Source of the DNA: Synergistaceae bacterium
Lineage (GTDB): Bacteria > Synergistota > Synergistia > Synergistales > Aminobacteriaceae
DNA: 44,255 nt
NCBI GenBank assembly: GCA_018436785.1
Contig: JAHDKR010000040.1
Location: 1 to 44,255, forward strand
Reading direction: 5' to 3'
Below are positions 30,755 to 38,398 of this stretch, piece by piece. Both the position numbers and the translations under genes were made by a program. Within the stretch, counting starts at the first letter, position 1. The number at the start of each line of letters is the position of its first letter. The notes beneath the pieces were generated by a model, which saw only the letters and a program-made list of their open reading frames with translations, searched no databases and was not told the DNA's origin.

Positions 30755-31321
30755 ATGTGTCGGGGTGAAAACGTTTGGTTGTATCGACTCATAATGATCG
30801 CAGCGGTGTTGGGCTGCCTGTGCGTACCTTGTTTTACCGTGTTTTCTCAACCGCAGGAAAATGCGCCGCACTCCTCCGGGGTCTCCATTTCCCAGGGGAT
30901 TGCGAAGCTGGGGTTTTTATGGCCCTTGTTCGTGCCGGGAAAGGTGACAAGCCGCTTCGGCCAGAGGACGCACCCGATTACCAAGGAGCCGGACTATCAC
31001 ATGGGGGTTGATATTCATGTTCCCCACGGAGCCCCTATTCGGGCGGCAAAGGCGGGCGCCGTGGTTTTCTCCGGTCCGCGCGGAGGGTACGGCAACGCGG
31101 TCATCATACAACACGACGCGAAAAGTTCCTCCTTATATGCTCACTGCTCCCGTCTTCACATCAAGCGAGGGCAGAAGGTGCATCAAGGACAGGTAATCGC
31201 GGCGGTCGGCGAGACGGGAAGGGCGACGGGGCCGCACCTTCATTTCGAGATACGCACGGGCGGCGGCGCGGTCAATCCTTTGGAGTTCTGGAGGAAGCAC
31301 GCGGAATCGCCGGCGCAGTGA
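30755..31321 (+). CDS. M23-family (LytM) peptidoglycan endopeptidase
   Basis: A 188-residue exported protein. An N-terminal hydrophobic segment (residues 9-30, LYRLIMIAAVLGCLCVPCFT) is a signal peptide or anchor. The LytM domain (about 62-182) has the zinc ligands His82 and Asp86 (YHMGVDIH) and the HxH pair His161/His163 (GPHLHFEIR), plus SRFGQRTHPI and YGNAVIIQH. All ligands are present, so it is likely an active cell-wall hydrolase rather than a degenerate EnvC-type activator. GAGGG at 30741-30745 serves GTG 30752 or ATG 30755. Convergent with the LmeA/YiiX fusion gene. Confidence 0.92.
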   Translation: MCRGENVWLYRLIMIAAVLGCLCVPCFTVFSQPQENAPHSSGVSISQGIAKLGFLWPLFVPGKVTSRFGQRTHPITKEPDYHMGVDIHVPHGAPIRAAKAGAVVFSGPRGGYGNAVIIQHDAKSSSLYAHCSRLHIKRGQKVHQGQVIAAVGETGRATGPHLHFEIRTGGGAVNPLEFWRKHAESPAQ

Positions 31322-31377
31322 AAACCGCAGTGCGGCCGTTCACATCGGACGTCGAAGCGCCGCGCCGCCCTCCCGGT

Positions 31378-32700
31378 TTACCGCAGGATCGCCGTTTCTT
31401 CGAGCAGCGGGCTTCGGGTCAGGCTGTTCGGAAGCAGCAGTCTGCCGCAGAGCACAGGGTTGTACAGGGAGTACCACAGTCCGTCGGCCAGGTCGATACC
31501 CGCGTGCGTGTACGCCCTCCAGATAAGCTCGGTGCAGTAAAGCCTTTCGTGGTCTTCGCTGTCGAACGCGGTGTCGAACGGCACGCGCTCTTCGTAGTAC
31601 TCAAGGGCTTTTCTGCCGGCTGTTTCAGCGGCGCCCGGATTCCCCCGCAGACGGTAGATACTTGCCCTGTCCACTTTTTTCGGGGATAAAAAAGTCTCCG
31701 CGCGTTCCATTCGCACCAGCTCGGACTCGGGAGATGCATGGATGATGTACGGAACGCCGCCGATTATTCTGACGATGCCGCTATGTGAAAAGGCGGCGTT
31801 TCCGTCTTCAAAAAGATTGACGATCTTGCTCCGCCAGGTTTTCCCGCCGACGAGTACGATATCTCCGTTCCGGAACTGCCGCTCGGCGAAGTCGAACGAC
31901 TCCGGCGGGTGAATGGAGAAAGGTCTTTCCCGGTCGCGGACGTAGCGGTAGCGTATGCCGCCGACCGCCTTGGGTCGCGTCGCGGTCGCCAGAAGAAGCT
32001 TCCCTTTGTCGACGGAGAGGCGTGAGAGCGTCAGCGCCGGAGGAAAACCGTTGAAGTCGAGAACGGGACGGAGCCGATCGAGATCTCTTTGAAAAAGAGC
32101 GGTCTTCTCTTCGCCGTTGATGCGTATCTCCGGAGCTTTCAGCATGACGCGCTTTCCGTCGCGCAGTTCGAGCCTCGTCGTTATTCCGGCCATGAGGGAG
32201 AAGCCTGTCGCACCGGGCTTGTAGCGCCCCTGTATGCGAAGCTCGCCCGACGTCAGGTCCACGGAGATGCGGCTCCAGCTCCCCGAGGCGTATTTCTTCA
32301 GGGCTTCGAGGATATCATGTTCGTCGATCACAAGTTCGAAGTTGCTCCGGAGCGCGTTGCATACCCGGAGCGAGCGCCGGTTGCCGCGAATCCACTCAGA
32401 GGGGGGATTGAGCCGTATAAATGCCGACTCAAGGGTCAGCCGTTCTATGCGGAACCCTCCGAGAGCGCCGCCGTGAAGAGCAAAAGAAACGGCCCGGATG
32501 GCGCCGTCGTCTCCCGGAAGCGCATCCATTTGCAGCTCCAGCGACTCCGGGTCGGCGACCGAGACCAGAAACGCGAGCAGCCGCTCTCCGTTGTTTTGGG
32601 GGGTGAACTCGCCGGAAAACTCGCGAAAGGTCTGCTCCGCGACGGCTGGGAACGGATTGAAGAGCAAAAGACATACGAAGAGAAGGAATGTTTTCCTCAC
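31378..32700 (-). CDS. Exported fusion of LmeA-like (DUF2993) and YiiX-like papain-fold domains
   Basis: A 440-residue protein with a signal peptide (MRKTFLLFVCLLLFNPFPAV, cleaved near AEQ). Residues about 25-242 resemble DUF2993/LmeA lipid-binding domains, with repeated beta strands (ISVDLTSGELRIQGRYKP, FPPALTLSRLSVDKGKLLL). Residues about 275-425 form a YiiX/YebB-type permuted NlpC/P60 domain: NGDIVLVGGKTW, His306 in FSHSGIVRIIGG, HASPE and nucleophile Cys389 in LYCTELIWRAYTHAG. The pair suggests a periplasmic enzyme acting on an acyl or amide bond in a lipid or lipoprotein. GTG at 32700 follows AGGGGGG. It is a single gene, convergent with the M23 peptidase. Confidence 0.85.
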   Translation of the reverse strand: MRKTFLLFVCLLLFNPFPAVAEQTFREFSGEFTPQNNGERLLAFLVSVADPESLELQMDALPGDDGAIRAVSFALHGGALGGFRIERLTLESAFIRLNPPSEWIRGNRRSLRVCNALRSNFELVIDEHDILEALKKYASGSWSRISVDLTSGELRIQGRYKPGATGFSLMAGITTRLELRDGKRVMLKAPEIRINGEEKTALFQRDLDRLRPVLDFNGFPPALTLSRLSVDKGKLLLATATRPKAVGGIRYRYVRDRERPFSIHPPESFDFAERQFRNGDIVLVGGKTWRSKIVNLFEDGNAAFSHSGIVRIIGGVPYIIHASPESELVRMERAETFLSPKKVDRASIYRLRGNPGAAETAGRKALEYYEERVPFDTAFDSEDHERLYCTELIWRAYTHAGIDLADGLWYSLYNPVLCGRLLLPNSLTRSPLLEETAILR

Positions 32701-32990
32701 GCTGATCCCCCCTTTCGATGCAGTGAAAAAGCGGACGGCTTCGCGTATCCGTGATTTTTCTCGGTAGCAACGCCCATGGTGTGGTGTGTATCGCCCAAAA
32801 TAAAAGAATTCTGTAGTATTGTATCAGAGAACTGTATTCGAGGCGAAGCGCCTGTATTATAATGACGCTTTATTTGCACCTGAGAAAAGAATGCAATCAA
32901 AGATGGAAGTGGACGTTCAGCCCGGGGCGCTCTGGAATATTTTTCAGCCAATCGTTCCGGGGATTTGTAAGGATGGCGAGGTGTTGCGTA

Positions 32991-33539
32991 TTGAGAATCT
33001 TGTTTGTCGACGGGAATCCAAGCGCGGAAGACGCCGTTTTCGGCGAGCGTCTTGCGGCGATGGAGCACGGTGTTGCGGGGCACGATGTCACGAGGTTCTG
33101 TCTCCGGGGAAAGGCGATTCACTCCTGCATCGGTTGTTTCGCGTGTTGGATGCGCACCCCGGGGACATGTATCTTCCAGGATGATCACGTCGAGCTGCTG
33201 CGTTTGTTTCTGAAATCGGATGTTGCCGTCTTTGCTTCTCCTCTGATCGCGGGTTTTTACTCCGCGTTGCTGAAGACGGCGATCGACCGCGTCATTCCGC
33301 TTGTTCTGCCGTACATCGAGTTTGCGGACGGGGAGTGCCGTCACCCGCTGCGGTACGGCCGTGCCATGCCGAAGATGGGCTTTCTCTATGAACCGGAAGA
33401 GGATACGGACGAGGAGGATCTCCGGATTGTCTCCACCGCGTTCGAGCGTTTCGCCCGCAACGGGCACACGCGTTTCCTGTTCTCCCGGCCTTTGAGTGAG
33501 GATCCCGAGGAGGTGCGCCATGCGATTGAACATCTTTAA
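32991..33539 (+). CDS. Flavodoxin-like NAD(P)H:FMN oxidoreductase, first of a pair
   Basis: A 182-residue flavodoxin-fold protein beginning RILFVDGNPSAED, with the CIGCFACWMRTPGTC cysteine cluster and FQDDH of the iron-sulfur flavoprotein/FMN reductase group and ASPLIAGFYSALLKTAIDR after strand 3. TTG at 32991 is chosen because GCGAGGTG lies about 8 bases upstream and the family starts with this strand; ATG at 32973 would add six residues. The C-terminal third is acidic. It overlaps the next flavodoxin-like gene by 20 bp. TATAAT at 32858-32863 may be part of its promoter. Confidence 0.85.
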   Translation: MRILFVDGNPSAEDAVFGERLAAMEHGVAGHDVTRFCLRGKAIHSCIGCFACWMRTPGTCIFQDDHVELLRLFLKSDVAVFASPLIAGFYSALLKTAIDRVIPLVLPYIEFADGECRHPLRYGRAMPKMGFLYEPEEDTDEEDLRIVSTAFERFARNGHTRFLFSRPLSEDPEEVRHAIEHL

Positions 33540-34197
33540 CTGCTCGCCGCGGGGCAAGAGGAGCAACACCAAGGTGTTGACAAACGCCTTTGCGGAGGGC
33601 TTTCTCCGGGGAGCGGCGGGTGCGCCGGAACTGAACGAGGTCAGGGAGTTTTTTATATCGGAACCGGATGACTTCCGGCGGGCGGCGGAAGCTTTCGGAG
33701 AGCCGTCGGCGGCCCTGATCGCCTTTCCGGTCTATGTGGACGCGATGCCCGCTATTGCGAAATCCTTCATTGAAGAGATCGCCGCCTTCAAGGGGCGCTG
33801 CTCGTCGACGAGAATGCTCTTTCTCATACAGACGGGATTCCCGGAAGAAACGCATACGCGGCCGATGAAGGCCTACCTTGAAAAGCTGGCGAAACGCCTC
33901 GGCGCCCCTTGCGACGGAGTCATCCGGATGGGCGGCGGCGAGGGGGCGCGGGACCGTGTGCGCGGATCGAAGGGCGGCGGAAAAATGTTCGAACGCTACC
34001 GGATGCTCGGCAGAGGGTATGCGGCGAACGGCGTTCTCGACGAGGCGATCCTTGCGAAGCTCGCAGGGCCGAAACGCCTTCCTGCGCTGTTGGCGCCGCT
34101 CGTTTTGCCGCTGGCGAACTATTTTTTCTGGGACAGGGAGCTGAAGCGGAACGGCGCGTATGAAAAACGCCGTGATCGACCGTTGGAACGGGAGTAA
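33520..34197 (+). CDS. Flavodoxin-like oxidoreductase, second of a pair
   Basis: A 225-residue protein starting MRLNIFNCSPRGKRSNTKVL, the P-loop-like FMN-binding start of NAD(P)H-dependent reductases, then ALIAFPVYVDAMPAIAKSFI and MLFLIQTGFPEETH. It lacks the cysteine cluster of its neighbour. The last 40 residues are hydrophobic then basic (LLAPLVLPLANYFFWDRELK), possibly a membrane contact. ATG at 33520 has GAGGAGG upstream and lies inside the first gene, so the two are translationally coupled and may form a heteromer. Substrate unknown. Confidence 0.85.
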   Translation: MRLNIFNCSPRGKRSNTKVLTNAFAEGFLRGAAGAPELNEVREFFISEPDDFRRAAEAFGEPSAALIAFPVYVDAMPAIAKSFIEEIAAFKGRCSSTRMLFLIQTGFPEETHTRPMKAYLEKLAKRLGAPCDGVIRMGGGEGARDRVRGSKGGGKMFERYRMLGRGYAANGVLDEAILAKLAGPKRLPALLAPLVLPLANYFFWDRELKRNGAYEKRRDRPLERE

Positions 34198-34267
34198 AAA
34201 CGGCGGAAACTGTGCGTTGTACGGAAAAATGCTCCGGCGGGATGGAATGACGCCGGATCGCGCGCAC

Positions 34268-34318
34268 GCGGAAGAAACGGCGGGAGGAGCTGTTCGCTCT
34301 CTCCCGCCGTGCCGTTTA
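34268..34318 (-). terminator. Hairpin between flavodoxin and cupin genes
   Basis: ACGGCGGGAG (34277-34286) pairs perfectly with CTCCCGCCGT (34301-34310). On the minus strand it is followed by TTTCTT, so it mainly ends the cupin transcript; on the plus strand the T run is weak. Confidence 0.75.
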
Positions 34319-34648
34319 CTTCTGCTGACTCTTGAAGTCCTCGCGCACGGGGCAGAAGATATCCACGACGACGCAGTCTTCATGAGCGTAGCCGCCGTGC
34401 GTTTCCCCTCCCGCGAAGACGATCCCCTGCCCGGGGGTGAGAATCGCCACGTGGTCACCGGAGCGAAGCTCCATCTTTCCGGCGAGCAGCAGCGTAATCT
34501 GCTCGTGGGGGTGACTGTGCTCGGTGAGTTCGGTGCCTCCCGCGATCTCCCAGTGCGCAAGCGTCATCTGGTCCGAATGGACGAACTTGCCGATGAATCC
34601 GGGCCTTCCTGTGAACGGATCGATACCTGCCATGTCGTAGGGTTTCAT
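34316..34648 (-). CDS. Small cupin-domain protein
   Basis: A 110-residue single-domain cupin. Motif 1 is TELTEHSHPHEQITLLLAGK (three His and one Glu for metal) and motif 2 is in ILTPGQGIVFAGGETHGGYA. It probably binds a divalent metal or a small ligand; the catalytic role is open. ATG at 34648 is chosen although AAAGGAG is 13 bases away; GTG at 34660 is only one base from that site. The gene is transcribed divergently from the threonine operon. Confidence 0.85.
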   Translation of the reverse strand: MKPYDMAGIDPFTGRPGFIGKFVHSDQMTLAHWEIAGGTELTEHSHPHEQITLLLAGKMELRSGDHVAILTPGQGIVFAGGETHGGYAHEDCVVVDIFCPVREDFKSQQK

Positions 34649-34711
34649 CTCGTATGCCACGCTCCTTTATGAATATCTGTCCTCCGCGCCCCCTCTTTTC
34701 CGGGTCCCCTC

Positions 34712-34740
34712 TTGACACTTTCCGGCGACGAAGGTATAAG
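34712..34740 (+). promoter_or_regulatory. Promoter of the thrC-thrB operon
   Basis: TTGACA (34712-34717) and TATAAG (34735-34740) are separated by exactly 17 bp. The start near 34747 leads into the T-box leader. Confidence 0.85.
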
Positions 34741-34746
34741 AGGAAA

Positions 34747-35056
34747 ATGTTTTCCAATGATATGATAAAAAGACGATGAAGGGAAGAGTACCTTCTCTCC
34801 GAAGGACAGAGAGGAAGGGCCGAGGCTGGAAGCCCTTCTCCCGAGGAGCGCAGAGAAGACCACCCCTGAGTCGGCGTCGAAGTTCGCGCGGTTTCGCACG
34901 CGGAGGGAAGACGCCGGGGTCCGCCCCTTACAGCGGTGTCGAGTTGCCGGTATCCTCCCGGCGGATGCGCGAAGCAGCCGCGAGAGGTCCGGAAATGGAG
35001 TGGAACCGCGATGAGCCTGCATCGTCTCCTGTATTGTGGAGGGTGCGGGCTTTTTG
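34747..35056 (+). promoter_or_regulatory. T-box riboswitch, threonine specifier
   Basis: The T-box core GGAGTGGAACCGCG (34997-35010) is clear and is followed by a terminator (35014-35055). The 5' part has stem I features: GGGAAGAGTACC, GGACAGAGAGG, and a specifier loop GAAG-ACC-A (ACC at 34859-34861, a Thr codon) ending TGAGT. Uncharged tRNA-Thr should bind ACC and the TGGA bulge and favour the antiterminator, allowing thrC-thrB transcription. The specifier reading agrees with the genes it controls. Confidence 0.9.
35014..35055 (+). terminator. T-box-controlled terminator
   Basis: AGCCTGCA (35014-35021) pairs with TGCGGGCT (35044-35051), extended by TCTCC/GGAGG, and is followed by TTTTTG. 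Its left arm begins right after the T-box sequence, so antiterminator and terminator are mutually exclusive. The thrC ribosome-binding site AGGAGGG follows at 35063. Confidence 0.85.
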
Positions 35057-35076
35057 TATTACAGGAGGGATGTTCC

Positions 35077-36123
35077 ATGAAGAAGGGCATACTGTTTTCT
35101 TACGGAAAGTATCTTCCGCTGACGGAGAAGACGCCGATGCTGTCGCTGTGCGAAGGCGACACGCCGCTCGTTCCGCTGCGGAATTTGAGCCGGGAGCTCG
35201 GCGTCGGGCTGTTCGGGAAGTATGACGGCCTGAACCCCACCGGTTCGTTCAAGGACAGGGGGATGGTGCTCGCAGTGTCGAAGGCGCTCGAGGAAGGGGC
35301 GAAGGCGGTTATCTGCGCCTCCACCGGCAATACGTCGGCCTCTGCCGCGGCCTACGCGGCCGTCGCGGGCATTCCCTGCTTCGTGCTCCTTCCCGCGGGC
35401 AAGGTTGCGCTGGGGAAGCTGGCGCAGGCGATGATCTACGGAGCCAGAGTGCTCGCCGTCAGGGGTAATTTCGACAGGGCGCTCGAAATGGCGCGGGAGG
35501 GGGCGGAGCAGGACGGGTTCGCCATCGTGAACTCCGTAAATCCGTACCGTCTGTGGGGGCAGAGGAGCGCGGCGTGGGAGATCTGCGACGAACTGGGCGC
35601 TCCCCCCGACTGGCTTGTCCTTCCCGTAGGGAACGCGGGCAACATCAGCGCCTACTGCGCAGGCTTTGAATTCTACAAGGAGCAGGGTATCACGCGGAAC
35701 ATCCCCCGCCTCGTCGGCGTTCAGGCTGAGGGCGCCGCCCCGATGGTGAAGGGCGCGCCGGTCGATGCTCCCGAGACTGTGGCGACAGCGATCCGCATCG
35801 GCCATCCGGTGAGCGCGGACAAGGCGAAACGCGCAGTCGAGATCTCCGGGGGGCGTTTCCTCGCCGTTTCGGACGACGAGATCCTTGACGCGCAGAAGCT
35901 CCTTGCTTCCTCGGACGGCGTCTTCGCAGAGCCCGCCTCCTGCGCGCCGCTCGCCGGACTCCTGAAATTGAAAAGAGAGGGCGAGCTCCCCTCCGGACTG
36001 CGGATCGTCATGGTGCTCACGGGGAACGGTCTGAAGGATCCCGACGCGGCGACCTCCCGCGTACCCGCTCCTGTCGAGATCGACGGGACGCGAGAGGCGC
36101 TTATGGAGGTGCTGCACTCGTGA
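35077..36123 (+). CDS. thrC: Threonine synthase
   Basis: A 348-residue PLP enzyme converting O-phosphohomoserine to threonine. The PLP lysine is Lys59 in GLNPTGSFKDRG, phosphate-binding residues are in ASTGNTSASAAAYAAVAGI, and SVNPYRLWGQRSAAWEI with LPVGNAGNISAY are typical of the short (class II-like) threonine synthases. ATG at 35077 has AGGAGGG (35063-35069) upstream; the in-frame region before it is the T-box leader. The stop overlaps the GTG start of the homoserine kinase, so both are coupled and supplied as a pair. Regulation is by tRNA-Thr through the leader. Confidence 0.96.
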   Translation: MKKGILFSYGKYLPLTEKTPMLSLCEGDTPLVPLRNLSRELGVGLFGKYDGLNPTGSFKDRGMVLAVSKALEEGAKAVICASTGNTSASAAAYAAVAGIPCFVLLPAGKVALGKLAQAMIYGARVLAVRGNFDRALEMAREGAEQDGFAIVNSVNPYRLWGQRSAAWEICDELGAPPDWLVLPVGNAGNISAYCAGFEFYKEQGITRNIPRLVGVQAEGAAPMVKGAPVDAPETVATAIRIGHPVSADKAKRAVEISGGRFLAVSDDEILDAQKLLASSDGVFAEPASCAPLAGLLKLKREGELPSGLRIVMVLTGNGLKDPDAATSRVPAPVEIDGTREALMEVLHS

Positions 36124-37577
36124 GCCTGCTGCGGGTGAAGGTCCCCGCCTCCAGCGCGAATCTCGGCTCCGGGTTCGACACAGTAGGGGTGGCCCTCTCC
36201 CTGTATAACTTTTTCGATGTGCTTGAAATACTCCCCACGGGACAGTACGAAATCGACGTCATCGGCGAGGGCGGGGGAGACCCATCGCTGCTGGAGAAAA
36301 ACGGGGTTGTCGAGAGCTACGAGAGGGCGTGCAGTGAGTGGGGGGTTGAGCCGCCCGGCCTGCGGCTGCGCACGATGAACGCCATCCCTCTGAAGCGCGG
36401 GCTCGGGAGCTCGTCCTCCGCCATCGTGGGCGGCGTGGCGATAGCGAACGAGCTCCGGGAGCGGCCGCTTCCGAAGGAGGAGCTGCTGCCGCTGATGGTC
36501 TCTATGGAGGGGCACCCGGACAACGTCGTCCCCTGCTGCCTTGGGGGGATGGTGGTGAGCTGCTGGGACGGGACGGATCTGAAGTACGTCCGGATGCCGC
36601 CGCTCCCTTCCGATATTCTGGCTGTTGTGGCGGTTCCCGCGGTCGAACTGAGCACCGAAGAGGCCCGCCGTGCGCTTCCGAAGCATGTTTCTATGGGGGA
36701 CGCCGTGTATAATGTGAGCCGTTCCGCGCTGTTGGCGGCGTCATGGGCCACGGGCAACTGGGACAACCTGGGGTGGGCCATGGACGACCGACTCCATCAA
36801 CCGTTCCGGGCTCGGCTCTTCCCGGGGGGCGAGGCGATCCTTGACGAGGTCCGCCGCATCCCGCAGTGCTCCGGAGTGGCGATCAGCGGTTCGGGGCCGA
36901 GCGTGCTCGCATTCGCCCGGCAGGAGGCGCACAGGGTTGCGGAGCTGATGTGCTCTATCTTCTCGCGTTTCGGCGTCAGATCCCGTTTCTTCGTCCTCGC
37001 GGAGGATGCAGCCGGGGTGACCGTGAGCAGAAATGTCGGGTGTTCCGAGATTTTCCGTCCGTTGCGGAAGGGGAGTGTGTTTTCAATGACATTTGGGGTT
37101 GACAGTTCCGGACGCTGCGTGGTCGGCGAGGTGATCTCCGACCGGGATGTTGCGAAGATAGCCGTTCTCGGCGTGCCGGACGTCCCCGGCGTCGCGGCGC
37201 GTCTCTTCTCCGATCTTGCCGCGGCGGGAGTGGGAGCGGAGATGATCGTGCAGAGCGTTATGAGGGGGCAGATGAACGACATCGCCTTCATCATCAAACA
37301 GAGTCTCCTGGGCGAGGCCATCGCGATCTGCAGGTCTTTCGCCTCCGATATCGGGGCGCAGGGCGTGACCTTCGACACGGAGGTCGCGAAGGTGGCGCTC
37401 AAGGGAGAGCATCTTGCCGGGTGTCCGGAGATCCCCTCGCAGATGTTCTCGGTGCTCGCGGGGTGCAGGATCAACATCGACATGATCGCGGCGGCGTCCA
37501 CCGTCATTGCGTGCATCGTTGCGGCGGGCGATCTGGAAGGAGCGGTCGGCGCGCTCTCTCAGGCCTTTCTGCACTGA
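36120..37577 (+). CDS. thrB: Homoserine kinase fused to two aspartokinase-type ACT domains
   Basis: A 485-residue protein. Residues 1-310 are a complete GHMP homoserine kinase: VPASSANLGSGFDTVGVAL, ATP loop PLKRGLGSSSSAIVGG (90-105) and the C-terminal SGVAISGSGPSVLAF (251-265). After a linker, residues 344-485 match the paired ACT domains that end aspartokinases: VAKIAVLGVPDVPGVAARLF, MNDIAFIIKQ, then a second unit with VAKVALKG, INIDMIAAAS and a final ALSQAFLH. Ordinary ThrB proteins end near residue 300. The ACT pair probably binds threonine or lysine and controls the kinase, which is inference. GTG start at 36120 overlaps the thrC stop. An in-frame ATG at 37086 behind GGAAGGGGAG could give a free ACT subunit. 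Confidence 0.93.
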   Translation: MSLLRVKVPASSANLGSGFDTVGVALSLYNFFDVLEILPTGQYEIDVIGEGGGDPSLLEKNGVVESYERACSEWGVEPPGLRLRTMNAIPLKRGLGSSSSAIVGGVAIANELRERPLPKEELLPLMVSMEGHPDNVVPCCLGGMVVSCWDGTDLKYVRMPPLPSDILAVVAVPAVELSTEEARRALPKHVSMGDAVYNVSRSALLAASWATGNWDNLGWAMDDRLHQPFRARLFPGGEAILDEVRRIPQCSGVAISGSGPSVLAFARQEAHRVAELMCSIFSRFGVRSRFFVLAEDAAGVTVSRNVGCSEIFRPLRKGSVFSMTFGVDSSGRCVVGEVISDRDVAKIAVLGVPDVPGVAARLFSDLAAAGVGAEMIVQSVMRGQMNDIAFIIKQSLLGEAIAICRSFASDIGAQGVTFDTEVAKVALKGEHLAGCPEIPSQMFSVLAGCRINIDMIAAASTVIACIVAAGDLEGAVGALSQAFLH

Positions 37578-37654
37578 TTACGCTGTTCCGTACGGACGAA
37601 GTGCTGTAAAATATCAAGGCTGTCCGGGAAATTTTGTGTGTGGGAGGGAGCCTC

Positions 37655-38398
37655 ATGAAACTGTTCCGATGTATCGGCGCGCTCCTTGCGCTGCTGCTCT
37701 GCCTCGGCGCCGCCTCCGCCCGTGAGGTGAAGTTGACGGCGGATACCATGCAGTACGATTCCGCAAGCGGGTACTTTACGGCGACCGAAAATGTGAAGAT
37801 CGTCCGGGAGGGCGTCACTGCGACCGCCAAAAAAGCCGAGGGGAACATGAACGGCGGAGAAGTCAATCTTATCGGCGATGTTCATATCTTCGGAGTGTGG
37901 GAAGACGAAAAAGTCGATATAAAGGGGCAGATCCTGACCGGATACCTCCAGGATCCGCGCGGTCTTTCCTTTAAAGGAACCGTGCAGGGCGTCTGGGGGA
38001 GCAAACAGGTGGACGCCGAGGATCTGAGCACGCGCGGGGATACGTTCTCCGTAGCGAAACTTCGCCGTTTCGCCGATTCCGCCGAGGGGTTCTCCTTTTC
38101 GTGCAACTCGATCAAGGGGAAGCTCAAAGACGGGGAGATCGTCGAGTTTACCGCCGTCGGCGCCTTCAGATTCGTCTCGTCCCAAAAAAAAGGAACGCCG
38201 ACGGAGATCCGCGGCGACAGGGCGGTCTACTCCAAGGCAAGGGGGTCGCTCGTGGTGAACGGGAACGTCTCGGCCGTCCAGGACGGGCGTTCGCTCCGCT
38301 CCGATTCGCTGGTCTACTTTCCTGTAAAGAACCGCATCGAAGCCACGGGGAAGCCGCAGCTGATCTTCAAAATAGACGAAGGTTCAAAGAAACAATGA
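37655..38398 (+). CDS. lptA: LptA/OstA-like LPS transport protein
   Basis: A 247-residue exported protein. A signal peptide (MKLFRCIGALLALLLCLGAA, cleaved before REVK) is followed by a beta-jellyroll of the LptA/OstA type: VKLTADTMQYDSASGYFTAT, ENVKIVREGVTATAKKAEGN and repeated GDVHIFG/GTVQGVWG/NGNVSAVQDG strands, about twice the minimal LptA size. It should form part of the periplasmic bridge carrying lipopolysaccharide to the outer membrane. GGGAGGGAG precedes ATG at 37655. Its stop overlaps the lptB start (ATGA), confirming the function by context. Confidence 0.9.
   Translation: MKLFRCIGALLALLLCLGAASAREVKLTADTMQYDSASGYFTATENVKIVREGVTATAKKAEGNMNGGEVNLIGDVHIFGVWEDEKVDIKGQILTGYLQDPRGLSFKGTVQGVWGSKQVDAEDLSTRGDTFSVAKLRRFADSAEGFSFSCNSIKGKLKDGEIVEFTAVGAFRFVSSQKKGTPTEIRGDRAVYSKARGSLVVNGNVSAVQDGRSLRSDSLVYFPVKNRIEATGKPQLIFKIDEGSKKQ

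Noticed and set aside
34936..35076. 47-residue N-terminal extension of threonine synthase
   Set aside because: The region is the T-box core and terminator of the leader RNA. AGGAGGG lies directly before ATG 35077.
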